From positions 62,001-126,000 of the forward strand of contig NNSG01000006.1 of assembly GCA_002256485.1 (NCBI GenBank): a stretch of 64,000 bases of DNA, given 5' to 3'. A program made the translations under genes and the position numbers. Numbering within the stretch: the first letter of the stretch is position 1; every line of letters starts with the position of its first letter. The notes beneath the pieces were generated by a model that ran no database searches, was not told the origin of the DNA, and worked only from the letters and a program-made list of their open reading frames with translations. Below, one piece after another: positions 45,280 to 54,015 of this stretch. This DNA is from Fidelibacterota bacterium 408169 (GTDB lineage Bacteria; Fidelibacterota; Marinisomatia; Marinisomatales; TCS55).

Positions 45280-46509
45280 TTAATTCAATTGTCTCATTTC
45301 TTTTGATGTTAACCCAATTAGACCCGTCAATACAGCCCCCATTCCAAAAATAAGAAAAACAAAACGGACATCCATTCCAGCTGCCAGGATACCCACCAAA
45401 GCAGATGACATGGCTGTCATTCCAACAACTGCCAGATGAACCATGGAAAATAGACGTCCATGATATTCATTTGGTGTATTTTTCTGGATAATTGATGTTC
45501 TGGAAATAGTAATAACTGGTATACCCATCCCGTGAACTATTATCATAACAATTGCCGCGGGAACTGAAGGAACCCAGTAAAAAAAAGAATATGTAATGCC
45601 ATCCCAAATCAGCGCCAGTAATAATAATACACCATTGCTTAACCGATGGCTGATTTTATACATAAACCATGACCCTATGAGCATACCACCGGCCATGCCA
45701 GCTTCCACAAAAGCAAAATCGGACGCTGTGCCACCCAATGTGATTTTTACAAATATTGGCATGCCGACAATTGCGGGACCCATGATGAAAATATTATTTA
45801 AAATCGTTAAGATGATTAAATATCCAATACTACGGTGTTTAATAATATAGTGTAATCCGGATATAAGCTGTTTGAATGTAGCATGTGTTTTCTGGGAAGG
45901 ACGATTTTTTGGCTTGATAACAAATAATAACAGTATGCTGGCGATTAAAAATGATAGTGCATCAAAAATAAATAATCGGGTCAAAGAAATTATTCCCAAT
46001 AGTATTCCCGCCATGGCCGGGCCGATTAAATAAGCCAGCTGTGAACTGGTTGCTATCACAGAATTAACTTTTGTCAAATGATCTTTGGCTACTACTTCCG
46101 GAACAAATGCATTCATCGCAGGTGGGAACATCGTACCAAAACTGCTTCGTATAAATGCCAATCCACCAATGATCATTGCATCTGCCACGCCATAATATAG
46201 CGTAAGGGGAATGAGCATCACTGTTAAGGATTGACTTGTGTTTGCCAAATGCATAATTGTTAGGCGATTGTATTTATCGGCGAACACTCCTCCAAGAAGT
46301 CCAAAAAGCATTGCAGGTAAAAAAGCGCTCATGGCCACCAGCCCTGTGATAATAGGTGAGCCGGTCAAATCCAATATCAGCCAGATAAGGGCTAGTTGAT
46401 ACACAGCATCTCCCATCGATGAGATTAGTTGTGCCAGCCAAAGAACAGTTACATTTCGATTCCACATAGTAATAATTAGTGGGAAAGTTAATGTCAAAAT
46501 CCTTTTCAC
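45280..46509 (-). CDS. Major facilitator superfamily transporter (MFS_3/EntS-like)
   Basis: A permease with about 12 helices. MWNRNVTVLWLAQLISSMGDAVYQLAL is the classic opening of the EntS-like exporters, and FADKYNRLTIMHLANTSQS contains the loop 2-3 motif. The GTG start at 46509 gives 409 residues and has AGGAGG 12 bases upstream; the ATG at 46467 would give 395 residues and fits the family N-terminus better. Likely an exporter of a small molecule; substrate unknown. It is divergent from the ferredoxin gene at 46584, with a 74-bp shared promoter region. Confidence 0.88.
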   Translation of the reverse strand: MKRILTLTFPLIITMWNRNVTVLWLAQLISSMGDAVYQLALIWLILDLTGSPIITGLVAMSAFLPAMLFGLLGGVFADKYNRLTIMHLANTSQSLTVMLIPLTLYYGVADAMIIGGLAFIRSSFGTMFPPAMNAFVPEVVAKDHLTKVNSVIATSSQLAYLIGPAMAGILLGIISLTRLFIFDALSFLIASILLLFVIKPKNRPSQKTHATFKQLISGLHYIIKHRSIGYLIILTILNNIFIMGPAIVGMPIFVKITLGGTASDFAFVEAGMAGGMLIGSWFMYKISHRLSNGVLLLLALIWDGITYSFFYWVPSVPAAIVMIIVHGMGIPVITISRTSIIQKNTPNEYHGRLFSMVHLAVVGMTAMSSALVGILAAGMDVRFVFLIFGMGAVLTGLIGLTSKEMRQLN

Positions 46510-46583
46510 CTTTTATAAAACCCTCCTAAATTTTCACTCTAATTTTGTACAGTTTATATAACCAACTCATTTAGGAGATAAAA

Positions 46584-46886
46584 ATGACATACATAATTGC
46601 AGAACCTTGTGTAAGTACATGTGACACTGCATGTGTAGAAGTATGCCCGGTGGATTGTATCCACGGGCCCGATGATAAAACTGGTTCTGGCGCTGAAGCA
46701 AAAGCAGAAGGATTTGATCCTGAAGGCAAGCAGCTTTACATTGATCCAGAAGAATGCATTGATTGCGGAGCCTGTGAACCGGAATGCCCGGTTGAAGCAA
46801 TCTTTGAAGAAAGTGAAGTTCCTGAAGAGTGGAACAAATACATCAGAATCAATTACGAATGGTTCGGCCAAGAATACACCGGCTGA
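46584..46886 (+). CDS. Ferredoxin, 7Fe/8Fe type
   Basis: A 100-residue acidic ferredoxin. The first cluster region is [18 protein letters not shown] and the second [19 protein letters not shown], with the C-terminal extension [16 protein letters not shown] typical of seven-iron ferredoxins. The insertion [22 protein letters not shown] separates the clusters. It has an AGGAGA site and its own terminator, so it is a monocistronic unit. It is a possible electron donor for the GltB-type glutamate synthase, but that is speculation. Confidence 0.93.
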   Translation: MTYIIAEPCVSTCDTACVEVCPVDCIHGPDDKTGSGAEAKAEGFDPEGKQLYIDPEECIDCGACEPECPVEAIFEESEVPEEWNKYIRINYEWFGQEYTG

Positions 46887-46912
46887 TTCATTAATCCAAT
46901 CAATCTTAACTC

Positions 46913-46947
46913 AAAGAACGGCTGTTTTACACAGCCGTTCTTTATCT
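46913..46947 (+). terminator. Rho-independent terminator after the ferredoxin gene
   Basis: AAAGAACGGCTG-TTTTACA-CAGCCGTTCTTT, a perfect 12-bp stem, followed by ATCTTTT, 26 bases after the ferredoxin stop and 11 bases before the Mrp ATG. Confidence 0.9.
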
Positions 46948-46957
46948 TTTAAACATC

Positions 46958-48082
46958 ATGAATAAACAAGACGTATTAGACCTGCTAAAAACAATAAAAT
47001 ATCCTGGTTTCAGTCGGGATATAGTTTCCTTTGGAATGATTGATAATATTACTGTTGATAGCAATAGTGTTTCAATTTCATTAAAAATAACCACAGATAA
47101 AGATGATAAAAAACAAGCGGTAATTGATGCAGTTAAAAATGTTTTACAATCAACAAATGCATTTGATAAAATTGATGTATCACTTGCACAAAAAAATCAC
47201 ACACCACCGCCCTTACAGGAACAACAGGCACCAGCCGGGCCAGCACCATTAGAAGGGATTGAACATATAGTTGCCATCGCCAGTGGAAAAGGCGGTGTGG
47301 GCAAATCAACTATAGCTGCAAATATTGCCACAGCGCTTACACAAAAAGGTCACAAAGTTGGTTTACTCGATTTAGATATTTATGGACCTTCATTACCTAC
47401 AATCCTTGGATTCAATGATAACCCGGAATTAACCCAAGACAAAAAATTAATCCCCCTTAACCGTTATGGTATGAAAGTCATGAGTTTTGGGTTTATCAGC
47501 GGTAACGATACTCCCGCCATTTGGCGCGGACCACTGGTTAGCCGAATGACTGAACAGTTTTTCCAGGATGTTATCTGGGGAGAATTAGATTATCTGATAT
47601 TAGATCTACCGCCTGGAACAGGAGATGTACAACTAACATTGAGCCAAAAATTACGCATGAGTGGGGCTGTAATTGTTACGACTCCTCAAGATATTGCTTT
47701 GTCTGATGTACGCAAAGGTGCCGATATGTTTCGAAAAGTTCAAACACCTGTTTTGGGGGTGATAGAAAATATGTCCGGTTTAGTTATCGAAGGTCAAATT
47801 TCAAGCGAAAAAGATGTAAAAATTGATATAGCCGGTATTGGCAATGTTGATGTAGATAAAAACGGACATTTTGAATTTATGGTGGATGTTTTCAAAAAAG
47901 GTGGTGGTGTTACAGAAAGTAAACGATTGGGTGCTCCCCTATTAGGCGAAATTCCCATTGATAAAGAAATAATGAATTCCACCGATAATGGCAAACCCCT
48001 TGTTTTAAGTCAACCGGATTCACCAGTATCACACGTTTATGTTCAAATAGCTGATCGCATTCATACTTCGTTGCAAGATTAG
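46958..48082 (+). CDS. Mrp/ApbC-type P-loop ATPase (iron-sulfur carrier family)
   Basis: 374 residues: an N-terminal MIP18/DUF59 domain (about 1-85, DLLKTIKYPGFSRDIVSFGMI) and a ParA/MinD-type ATPase with the deviant Walker A ASGKGGVGKSTIAANI (about 110), WRGPLVSRMTEQFFQDVIWGELDYLILDLPPGTGDVQLTLSQ and TTPQDIALSDVRKGADMF. After ENMSG the usual CPxC pair is missing; instead there is an insert of about 35 residues (VIEGQISSEKDVKIDIAG...) with no Cys before GGGVTESKRLGAPLLGEIPID. Fe-S carrier function therefore may not use the canonical bridging Cys pair. Confidence 0.92.
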   Translation: MNKQDVLDLLKTIKYPGFSRDIVSFGMIDNITVDSNSVSISLKITTDKDDKKQAVIDAVKNVLQSTNAFDKIDVSLAQKNHTPPPLQEQQAPAGPAPLEGIEHIVAIASGKGGVGKSTIAANIATALTQKGHKVGLLDLDIYGPSLPTILGFNDNPELTQDKKLIPLNRYGMKVMSFGFISGNDTPAIWRGPLVSRMTEQFFQDVIWGELDYLILDLPPGTGDVQLTLSQKLRMSGAVIVTTPQDIALSDVRKGADMFRKVQTPVLGVIENMSGLVIEGQISSEKDVKIDIAGIGNVDVDKNGHFEFMVDVFKKGGGVTESKRLGAPLLGEIPIDKEIMNSTDNGKPLVLSQPDSPVSHVYVQIADRIHTSLQD

Positions 48083-48097
48083 CACTATAAGGGTACA

Positions 48098-48889
48098 ATG
48101 ACAACCCATCTTGCTGACATTTTAATTTATACACTTTTGGGGTTTGCTGTTTTATATCCTTTCTTTTTCTGGTTTACTCCCCGACAAAAAATCGATTCCG
48201 GTTTTTATAATTTTAACTTGGGTCTTTCAGGGATGCTTGGAGGAATGGCCTTGGTTTTATCGTGGGCTACCGGTATGGATCAGATGCACGTTTACGGAAT
48301 AACAGGCTGGCTTGGACTACATTTATTAGTTACGTATCTGTATTGGAATAATGAAAAAATTTCCTTATTCGTCATATCGTTTGTATCTAGTTTAGGATGT
48401 TTTGTTTTTATTCTTTTTGCAAAATCTATGTTTACTGATAGTAATATTTATTCAGTGATATTTACAGGTAGCCTAAGCCAAGCTATCCTTGCCGGTGTCA
48501 TATTTTCAATGATTCTTGGGCATTGGTATTTGAATGTTGTTCAATTACCTATTATTCTACTGCGCAGAACATCAAATATGCTGGCGTTTCTTTTAGTCAC
48601 TCGATTGATATGGAATTTAATTCAATTACAGTCATTTTCAGTTGTAGATCAATATGGAAGAATGCTTTCTGTCTTTCAATATATAGCAACATTAGATGGC
48701 TTCTTCTTGGGAGTAGCTGTGTTTTTTGGACTTCTTGTCCCATTAATATTGCACATTTTTATTTGGCGAACATTGAAAATCCACGCAACTCAAAGTGCGA
48801 CAGGATTATTATACATTAGTGTTTTAGCCATTATGGTTGGTGATTTATGTTATAAATATGTTCTATTTCAAGATGGATTATTATTGTGA
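48098..48889 (+). CDS. Polytopic membrane protein of unknown function
   Basis: A 263-residue protein with about 7-8 hydrophobic helices. I do not recognise the family with certainty. Conspicuous polar features inside helices: GWLGLHLLVTYLYW, LGHWYLNVVQLPI, LHIFIWRTLKIHATQSATGLLYI and a terminal GDLCYKYVLF. Several intramembrane His residues would suit heme or metal binding, as in some quinol-linked membrane proteins; this is only a suggestion. It overlaps the small zinc-ribbon gene by 4 nt and follows mrp by 15 nt, so the three may be co-transcribed. Confidence 0.75.
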   Translation: MTTHLADILIYTLLGFAVLYPFFFWFTPRQKIDSGFYNFNLGLSGMLGGMALVLSWATGMDQMHVYGITGWLGLHLLVTYLYWNNEKISLFVISFVSSLGCFVFILFAKSMFTDSNIYSVIFTGSLSQAILAGVIFSMILGHWYLNVVQLPIILLRRTSNMLAFLLVTRLIWNLIQLQSFSVVDQYGRMLSVFQYIATLDGFFLGVAVFFGLLVPLILHIFIWRTLKIHATQSATGLLYISVLAIMVGDLCYKYVLFQDGLLL

Positions 48890-49182
48890 GTGAGTTAGAT
48901 TTCTCAAAATGTCCAGAGTGTGAATGTAAACATTTTTATCGCCAAAAAGATTTTAACAGAGCCATTGGTTGTCTGGTGATATTAGTGGGCGCCATTCTGG
49001 TCCCATTTACATATGGCTTAAGCCTTGCTTTAGTTGCAGCAATTGATTGGTATTTATACAAAAAAATATCCGACGTAGTTGTGTGTTATAAGTGCCGGAA
49101 GGAATTCAAAAAGGTTGATATTCCTGAACACATTACACCATTTGATCATCATATTGCTGAATTGTATGAGGAACTGGATTGA
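48886..49182 (+). CDS. Small zinc-ribbon membrane protein
   Basis: 98 residues from a GTG start overlapping the previous stop. One Cys pair (CPECEC, residues 9-14) and a second (CYKC, about 69-72) flank a hydrophobic hairpin (AIGCLVILVGAILVPFTYGLSLALVAAIDWYLY). The arrangement suggests a zinc ribbon whose two knuckles meet on the cytoplasmic face across a two-helix hairpin. Function unknown. Confidence 0.7.
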   Translation: MSELDFSKCPECECKHFYRQKDFNRAIGCLVILVGAILVPFTYGLSLALVAAIDWYLYKKISDVVVCYKCRKEFKKVDIPEHITPFDHHIAELYEELD

Positions 49183-49207
49183 GTACGGTGCGTTATACTC
49201 GAAACAA

Positions 49208-49236
49208 GTCTATACACTGTTTGTATATAGACAGTG
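49208..49236. other. Interleaved inverted repeats upstream of uppS
   Basis: GTCTATA (49208-49214) pairs with TATAGAC (49226-49232), while CACTGT (49215-49220) pairs with ACAGTG (49231-49236). The two hairpins are mutually exclusive or pseudoknot-like. They lie in the 100-bp gap upstream of the uppS-bamA-lpx operon and could be an operator pair or an RNA switch. No terminator T-run follows. Confidence 0.35.
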
Positions 49237-49282
49237 AAAAAGGTAATTTCGCCCGCAATTTTTATAGATAATTAAATTTTTT

Positions 49283-50041
49283 ATGTCAATTGATTTATTA
49301 AAAAATAACGTAATCAATAACGGGAATGTCCCCAATCATATTGCTATTATTATGGATGGTAACGGGCGATGGGCAAAAGAGAAAGGCCTTCCCCGCTTTG
49401 CCGGCCATAGTGAAGGGATCAACTCCGTAAGAGAAATTACCAGAATTTGTGGTGAAATAGACGTGAAACATTTGACCCTTTATACATTTTCTTCAGAAAA
49501 TTGGTCAAGACCCAAAACGGAAGTATCTGCTTTGATGAAATTGTTATTAAAAACAATCAAAACGGAAGTAACTGAACTGGATAAAAATAATGTGAAATTA
49601 ATCACCATCGGCGAATTAGACGATTTGCCCCCAAGCGCACGTCAGGGAATTCTGGATGGAGTTGAAAAAACTAAAAACAATACAGGCTTGAATCTTGTTC
49701 TTGCCTTGAGCTATGGCGGCAGGCAGGAAATTCTTAAAGCAGTCAAAAATCTTTGTTCGGATCTGGAGAAGAAAAAAGTAAAATCCGCTGATATAAATAC
49801 CTCACTGTTTAAGAATTATTTGTATACAGCATCGATACCGGATCCGGAACTACTCATTCGTACTGGCGGAGAAAACAGAATCAGTAATTTTCTCCTTTGG
49901 CAAATAGCGTATACAGAGTTATATGTGACGGATCTTTATTGGCCATCCTTCCGTGAAAATGAATTGCTGTTGGCAATTCAAAACTATCAGGAACGGGAAA
50001 GGCGTTTTGGAAAAGTGAGCGAACAACTAGAATCATGTTAA
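49283..50041 (+). CDS. uppS: Isoprenyl transferase (undecaprenyl diphosphate synthase)
   Basis: Cis-prenyltransferase that makes the C55 lipid carrier for peptidoglycan and LPS. 252 residues. The catalytic block HIAIIMDGNGRWAKEKGLPRFAGHSEG, then TLYTFSSENWSRP, LVLALSYGGRQEI and PDPELLIRTGGENRISNFLLWQIAYTELYVTDLYWPSF are all intact. It heads the envelope operon; its 3' end overlaps bamA by 7 nt. cdsA, which often follows uppS, is not here. Confidence 0.97.
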   Translation: MSIDLLKNNVINNGNVPNHIAIIMDGNGRWAKEKGLPRFAGHSEGINSVREITRICGEIDVKHLTLYTFSSENWSRPKTEVSALMKLLLKTIKTEVTELDKNNVKLITIGELDDLPPSARQGILDGVEKTKNNTGLNLVLALSYGGRQEILKAVKNLCSDLEKKKVKSADINTSLFKNYLYTASIPDPELLIRTGGENRISNFLLWQIAYTELYVTDLYWPSFRENELLLAIQNYQERERRFGKVSEQLESC

Positions 50042-52440
50042 ATAAATTTTTATATTTCATACTTATACTATTATTAGCATCAAATTGTCTTTTTGCTCAG
50101 CAGGAAGATATCAAGCTAAAGGAAATTAATATTGAAGGGAATAATTTAACGTCAGAATCGATGATCCGATATACAGCCGGATTGCAAGAAGGGGAAAATA
50201 TTGCCCCAGGTGATTTCTCCAGAGCCGTAAAAAGACTATGGCAACTTGGTTTGTTTAATGATATTCAAATCAGAATGGATGAAGAATCAGAGGAGGGGTT
50301 GTCCCTTACTATTGTTGTAAAGGAAAATTATATTATAGGGGAAATCCTTTATAATGGGAATAAGAAAATAAAAGATAAAAAATTTGATGAAGATTTAGCC
50401 CTGCGCAGCGGAATGCGGATTCAGCCAAACCTCATTAATGAAACCATTAAAAAAATGAAAGATCTTTATGCTGAAGACGGTTATTTGCTTGTCGATATCG
50501 AAGGTGTTTTGGCTGAGCCCGAAGATATGTCCGAAACGGACGATGCCAGGAAAAAACAAATCCGCCATTTAGTTTTTAACATTAATGAAAATAAAAAAGT
50601 AAAGTTGCGTCATATCAAATTTGAAGGTAATGAACAATTCTCATCCTTCCGTTTACGCCGTGAGCTTAAAGAAACAAAAATGCAGCGATGGTATTTATTT
50701 TGGCGTTCCCATTTTGATGAAAAGAAATTTGATGAGGATAAACTTAACCTAATCAATTTTTATCATAACGAAGGCTATCGGGATGCTGCAATTCTTTCAG
50801 ATTCTATCTATTATGATGAAAACAAAAAAGCAATGACCATACTCATTAGTATAAATGAAGGGCCACAATACCGTTACAGACATTTTACATGGGAAGGGCA
50901 ATCGCTTTATACAGAAGAAGAGTTAAGCCGCGCTTTGGATCTGGAAATTGGCGAAAAGTATAACGAAGAAGATTTTAATATTGCCGTGTATGAACGCATG
51001 CATGGTCTGTATATGGACCGTGGATATATTTACAGTAATATCATTCCAAAGTTTACACCGGTTGGTAAAGATTCACTGGATATTCATTTTGAAATTACAG
51101 AAAATCATAAAGTTTTTATTCGCAATATTTATGTACAAGGTAATGATAAAACACGGGAAAATGTAATTCGCAGGGAACTCCATGTGTTCCCAGGAGATGT
51201 GTTTAATCGTCAACTTTTGCAGCGGAGTGCTCGTGAATTATTTATCTTGAATTATTTTAGCAATGTCGTTCCCGATGTTGTGCCGGTCGATGAAGACGAA
51301 ATTGATTTAGAAATAACGGTTGAAGAAAAATCATCTGACCGCGCCAATGCCAATGTAGGTTATAGCGGCGTATATGGGCTTATGGGCGGTGGTGGTGTAG
51401 AATTCAATAATTTTCGTGGATTAGGTCAGCAGCTTACTATGAGTTACAATGTTGGTTCACAACAAACTGTTAATTATTACTCGCAAAATCAAGGTGCGAA
51501 ATATGAATCGTTCAGCGTACGTTTTATGGATCCTATGATTTTTGATACGCCAAACAGGGTTGGTTTCTCATTTTTTAATTCTTTTCGAGGTAGATCATCC
51601 AGTTTTGGAATACCCTTGGATATTCAAGTTGTTGGCGGATCAGTTCAATGGGGAAGGCGTTTTAAATGGCCAGATGATTATTTCCGTGGCTATTGGGTAC
51701 TGAATACGACATCTAAATCATATGAGGGCGCTCAAAGCGATATTGATACATATGCGGGAGGACTCGATAAAACATTGGGCCTCGGCATAACACAAGTTTT
51801 AAGCCGTGATAGTCGAGACCGGCAAGAGTTTACCAGCAGGGGATCACGATTTACCTGGGAGTCAACCATCTCTGGTGGCCCCTTCGGAGGCAATGAAGAT
51901 TTTCTTAAACACGTATTGAATTTGGAATGGTATACACCTACATTCTGGAAAATTGTACTGATGAGTTCATTGAAAATGGGTGTAATTGATGCATTACCAT
52001 CGAAGGAAGAACGATCCATAATTCCGTTTGATGAAAAATTTATAATGGGAGGGAATGGTATTCCCTATGGTAATATGCTTCGGGGATATACTGAAAATTC
52101 CATAGGACCAAAATCTTCTTCCGGGAATACAGTTCCGGGAAATGCCATGATGAGATTTGTTTCGGAATTAAGGGTTCCGTTTTCAGAAAATCCCGTAATT
52201 TATGGGCTCATGTTTGCAGAAGCTGGAAATGTTTGGAATACAGAATCCATGACTGAACCGTTCAGCATTCCAAGGTCTGGACCTTTGAGTCTTAAAAGAT
52301 CAGCCGGATTTGGAATCAGATTCTTTATGCCTATGATAGGAATGCTCGGATTTGACATGGGTTATGGTTTTGATGATAATAATGGTGATGGCAATCCAGA
52401 CGGCTGGAACTACACTATCATTTTTGGCCAATCTTTTTAA
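50035..52440 (+). CDS. bamA: Outer membrane protein assembly factor BamA
   Basis: Core of the machine that inserts beta-barrels into the outer membrane. 801 residues with a signal peptide (FLYFILILLLASNCLFAQQ), five POTRA-like repeats (about 24-420; e.g. LKEINIEGNNLTSESMIRY, IRNIYVQGNDKTRENVIRREL) and a C-terminal 16-strand barrel (about 440-801) containing the RGY lid motif in MLRGYTENSIGP and ending WNYTIIFGQSF with the terminal Phe. It lies between uppS and the skp/ompH chaperone gene, the standard arrangement. Confidence 0.97.
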   Translation: MLNKFLYFILILLLASNCLFAQQEDIKLKEINIEGNNLTSESMIRYTAGLQEGENIAPGDFSRAVKRLWQLGLFNDIQIRMDEESEEGLSLTIVVKENYIIGEILYNGNKKIKDKKFDEDLALRSGMRIQPNLINETIKKMKDLYAEDGYLLVDIEGVLAEPEDMSETDDARKKQIRHLVFNINENKKVKLRHIKFEGNEQFSSFRLRRELKETKMQRWYLFWRSHFDEKKFDEDKLNLINFYHNEGYRDAAILSDSIYYDENKKAMTILISINEGPQYRYRHFTWEGQSLYTEEELSRALDLEIGEKYNEEDFNIAVYERMHGLYMDRGYIYSNIIPKFTPVGKDSLDIHFEITENHKVFIRNIYVQGNDKTRENVIRRELHVFPGDVFNRQLLQRSARELFILNYFSNVVPDVVPVDEDEIDLEITVEEKSSDRANANVGYSGVYGLMGGGGVEFNNFRGLGQQLTMSYNVGSQQTVNYYSQNQGAKYESFSVRFMDPMIFDTPNRVGFSFFNSFRGRSSSFGIPLDIQVVGGSVQWGRRFKWPDDYFRGYWVLNTTSKSYEGAQSDIDTYAGGLDKTLGLGITQVLSRDSRDRQEFTSRGSRFTWESTISGGPFGGNEDFLKHVLNLEWYTPTFWKIVLMSSLKMGVIDALPSKEERSIIPFDEKFIMGGNGIPYGNMLRGYTENSIGPKSSSGNTVPGNAMMRFVSELRVPFSENPVIYGLMFAEAGNVWNTESMTEPFSIPRSGPLSLKRSAGFGIRFFMPMIGMLGFDMGYGFDDNNGDGNPDGWNYTIIFGQSF

Positions 52441-52462
52441 TCAATTCAACCAAGGAGGACTT

Positions 52463-52996
52463 GTGCCTAAACAAATAATAACACTAATCATTGCTTCAGT
52501 AGTGTTGACTTCAACATTACTCGGTGAAATAAAAATCGGTTTTGTTCAATCGGATCGTATTCGTGCAGAATATGAAGAATTTCGTGATGCAGAATCACAA
52601 TTGCAGATGGAATTCCGGAAAGTGCAAATGGAATATCAAATGCAATTAATGGAATTGGATAGCCTCAAAAACGCATATGAAACACAGCGGCTGATGAGTT
52701 CACCTGAATGGCGTCGTGAAAAAGAACAAGAAATCGCAACCAAGGAACGCAATCTGCAAGTTTTTCAAGCAGAAAAAGTGGGTCCGGAAGGACTGCTTTA
52801 TCAAAAACAGGCCCAGATGGAATTTGAAATTCTATCCAAAGTAAAACGTGCTGTGGATAAAGTTGCTGCCGAAAAAGAATACGACTACATTATTGATGGT
52901 TCAGTTTCACTACTTTTTGGCAATCCTGCATTTGATGTAACTGACGATATTCTTTATGAACTTCGGAAGTATAACATATCCGAAGATGATAAATAA
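52463..52996 (+). CDS. skp: OmpH/Skp family periplasmic chaperone
   Basis: The track ORF begins inside bamA. The GTG at 52463 has a perfect AAGGAGG four bases upstream and opens a signal peptide (PKQIITLIIASVVLTSTLLGE), giving 177 residues. The mature part begins IKIGFVQSDRIRAEYEEF, followed by a long coiled coil (about 40-125, Gln/Glu/Lys-rich) and the typical ending VAAEKEYDYIIDGSVSLLFGNPAFDVTDDILYEL. It holds unfolded outer-membrane proteins for BamA, its upstream neighbour. Confidence 0.93.
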   Translation: MPKQIITLIIASVVLTSTLLGEIKIGFVQSDRIRAEYEEFRDAESQLQMEFRKVQMEYQMQLMELDSLKNAYETQRLMSSPEWRREKEQEIATKERNLQVFQAEKVGPEGLLYQKQAQMEFEILSKVKRAVDKVAAEKEYDYIIDGSVSLLFGNPAFDVTDDILYELRKYNISEDDK

Positions 52997-53004
52997 CTAA
53001 ACCT

Positions 53005-54015
53005 TTGGCATCATTGCAGGAATTGGCCTCCCTATCCGGCGGTCAAGTGATTGGTAATCCCAAACTTGAAATTTCAGGTGTCTCTGAAATCCAGAATGGT
53101 GTATCTGGAACAATCACGTTTATAGGTAATCCAAAGTATAAAAAATACGCAAAGGATACACATGCCTCGGCAATTATTACTGCAAATGAAGCAGACCTAG
53201 CTAAAACGAATGGATTATTAGTTAAAAATCCCCAATTGGCTTTTGCAAAAATCCTGAATCATTTTTATTCACCCCCTGAAACAAACAAAGGGATTCATCA
53301 AACAGCTATCATTTCCGATTCAGCAACAATCGGTAAGGATGTTAGCATTGGTCCTTTTTCACTAATTGAAGAAAGGGCTTCAATCGGAGATCATTCTATT
53401 ATTGGTGCGAATACTATTATTGGTAACGATGCCTCAATTGGTAAAAATAGCCATTTGCATAATAATATCACTATTTATCATAACTGTACAATCGGTGATA
53501 AAAATACCATTTTCAGTGGAACCGTTATTGGTAGTGATGGTTTTGGATATGTTGAAGAGGATGGAAACCATAGAAAAATTCCTCAAGCCGGAACGGTTGT
53601 TACCGGCGATAATGTTGATATCGGCGCCAATTGTACTATTGATCGAGGAACCATTGGGGATACAGTAATCGGTGCCGGAAGTAAGTTTGATAATTTGGTG
53701 CATATCGCTCACAATGTGAAAACCGGTAAAGGGTGCCTCTTCACTGCAGGCGTTTCGATTGCAGGGAGCGTTGAATTAGGAGATTTTTGTATATTTGCAG
53801 GGAACTCTGGTTGTATTCCGCATGTGAAGATAGGAAATGGCGCTGTTTTTGCAATAAAGAGTGTTGCAACGAAATCTCTTCCGGGTGGGAAAACATACGC
53901 TGGTGTACCCGCTAGAGAAATAAAAGAACAGCATAAAAAAGAAGCTGTGATGTCAGAAATAGCATTAATAAAGAAAAGATTACAACAATTAGAAAATGCT
54001 GAAAACCCATCATAG
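53005..54015 (+). CDS. lpxD: UDP-3-O-acylglucosamine N-acyltransferase
   Basis: Third step of lipid A synthesis. 336 residues from a TTG start: an N-terminal uridine-binding domain (LQELASLSGGQVIGNP, TFIGNPKYKKYAKDTHASAII), a left-handed beta helix of hexapeptide repeats (about 100-300), catalytic His in the NLVHIAHNVKTGKG block, and a C-terminal helix (EIALIKKRLQQLENAE). No ATG alternative keeps the conserved N-terminus. It overlaps lpxC by 20 nt. Confidence 0.96.
   Translation: MASLQELASLSGGQVIGNPKLEISGVSEIQNGVSGTITFIGNPKYKKYAKDTHASAIITANEADLAKTNGLLVKNPQLAFAKILNHFYSPPETNKGIHQTAIISDSATIGKDVSIGPFSLIEERASIGDHSIIGANTIIGNDASIGKNSHLHNNITIYHNCTIGDKNTIFSGTVIGSDGFGYVEEDGNHRKIPQAGTVVTGDNVDIGANCTIDRGTIGDTVIGAGSKFDNLVHIAHNVKTGKGCLFTAGVSIAGSVELGDFCIFAGNSGCIPHVKIGNGAVFAIKSVATKSLPGGKTYAGVPAREIKEQHKKEAVMSEIALIKKRLQQLENAENPS

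Noticed and set aside
52352-52462. Upstream extension of skp/ompH inside bamA
   Set aside because: The GTG at 52463 has a perfect ribosome-binding site and begins the signal peptide.
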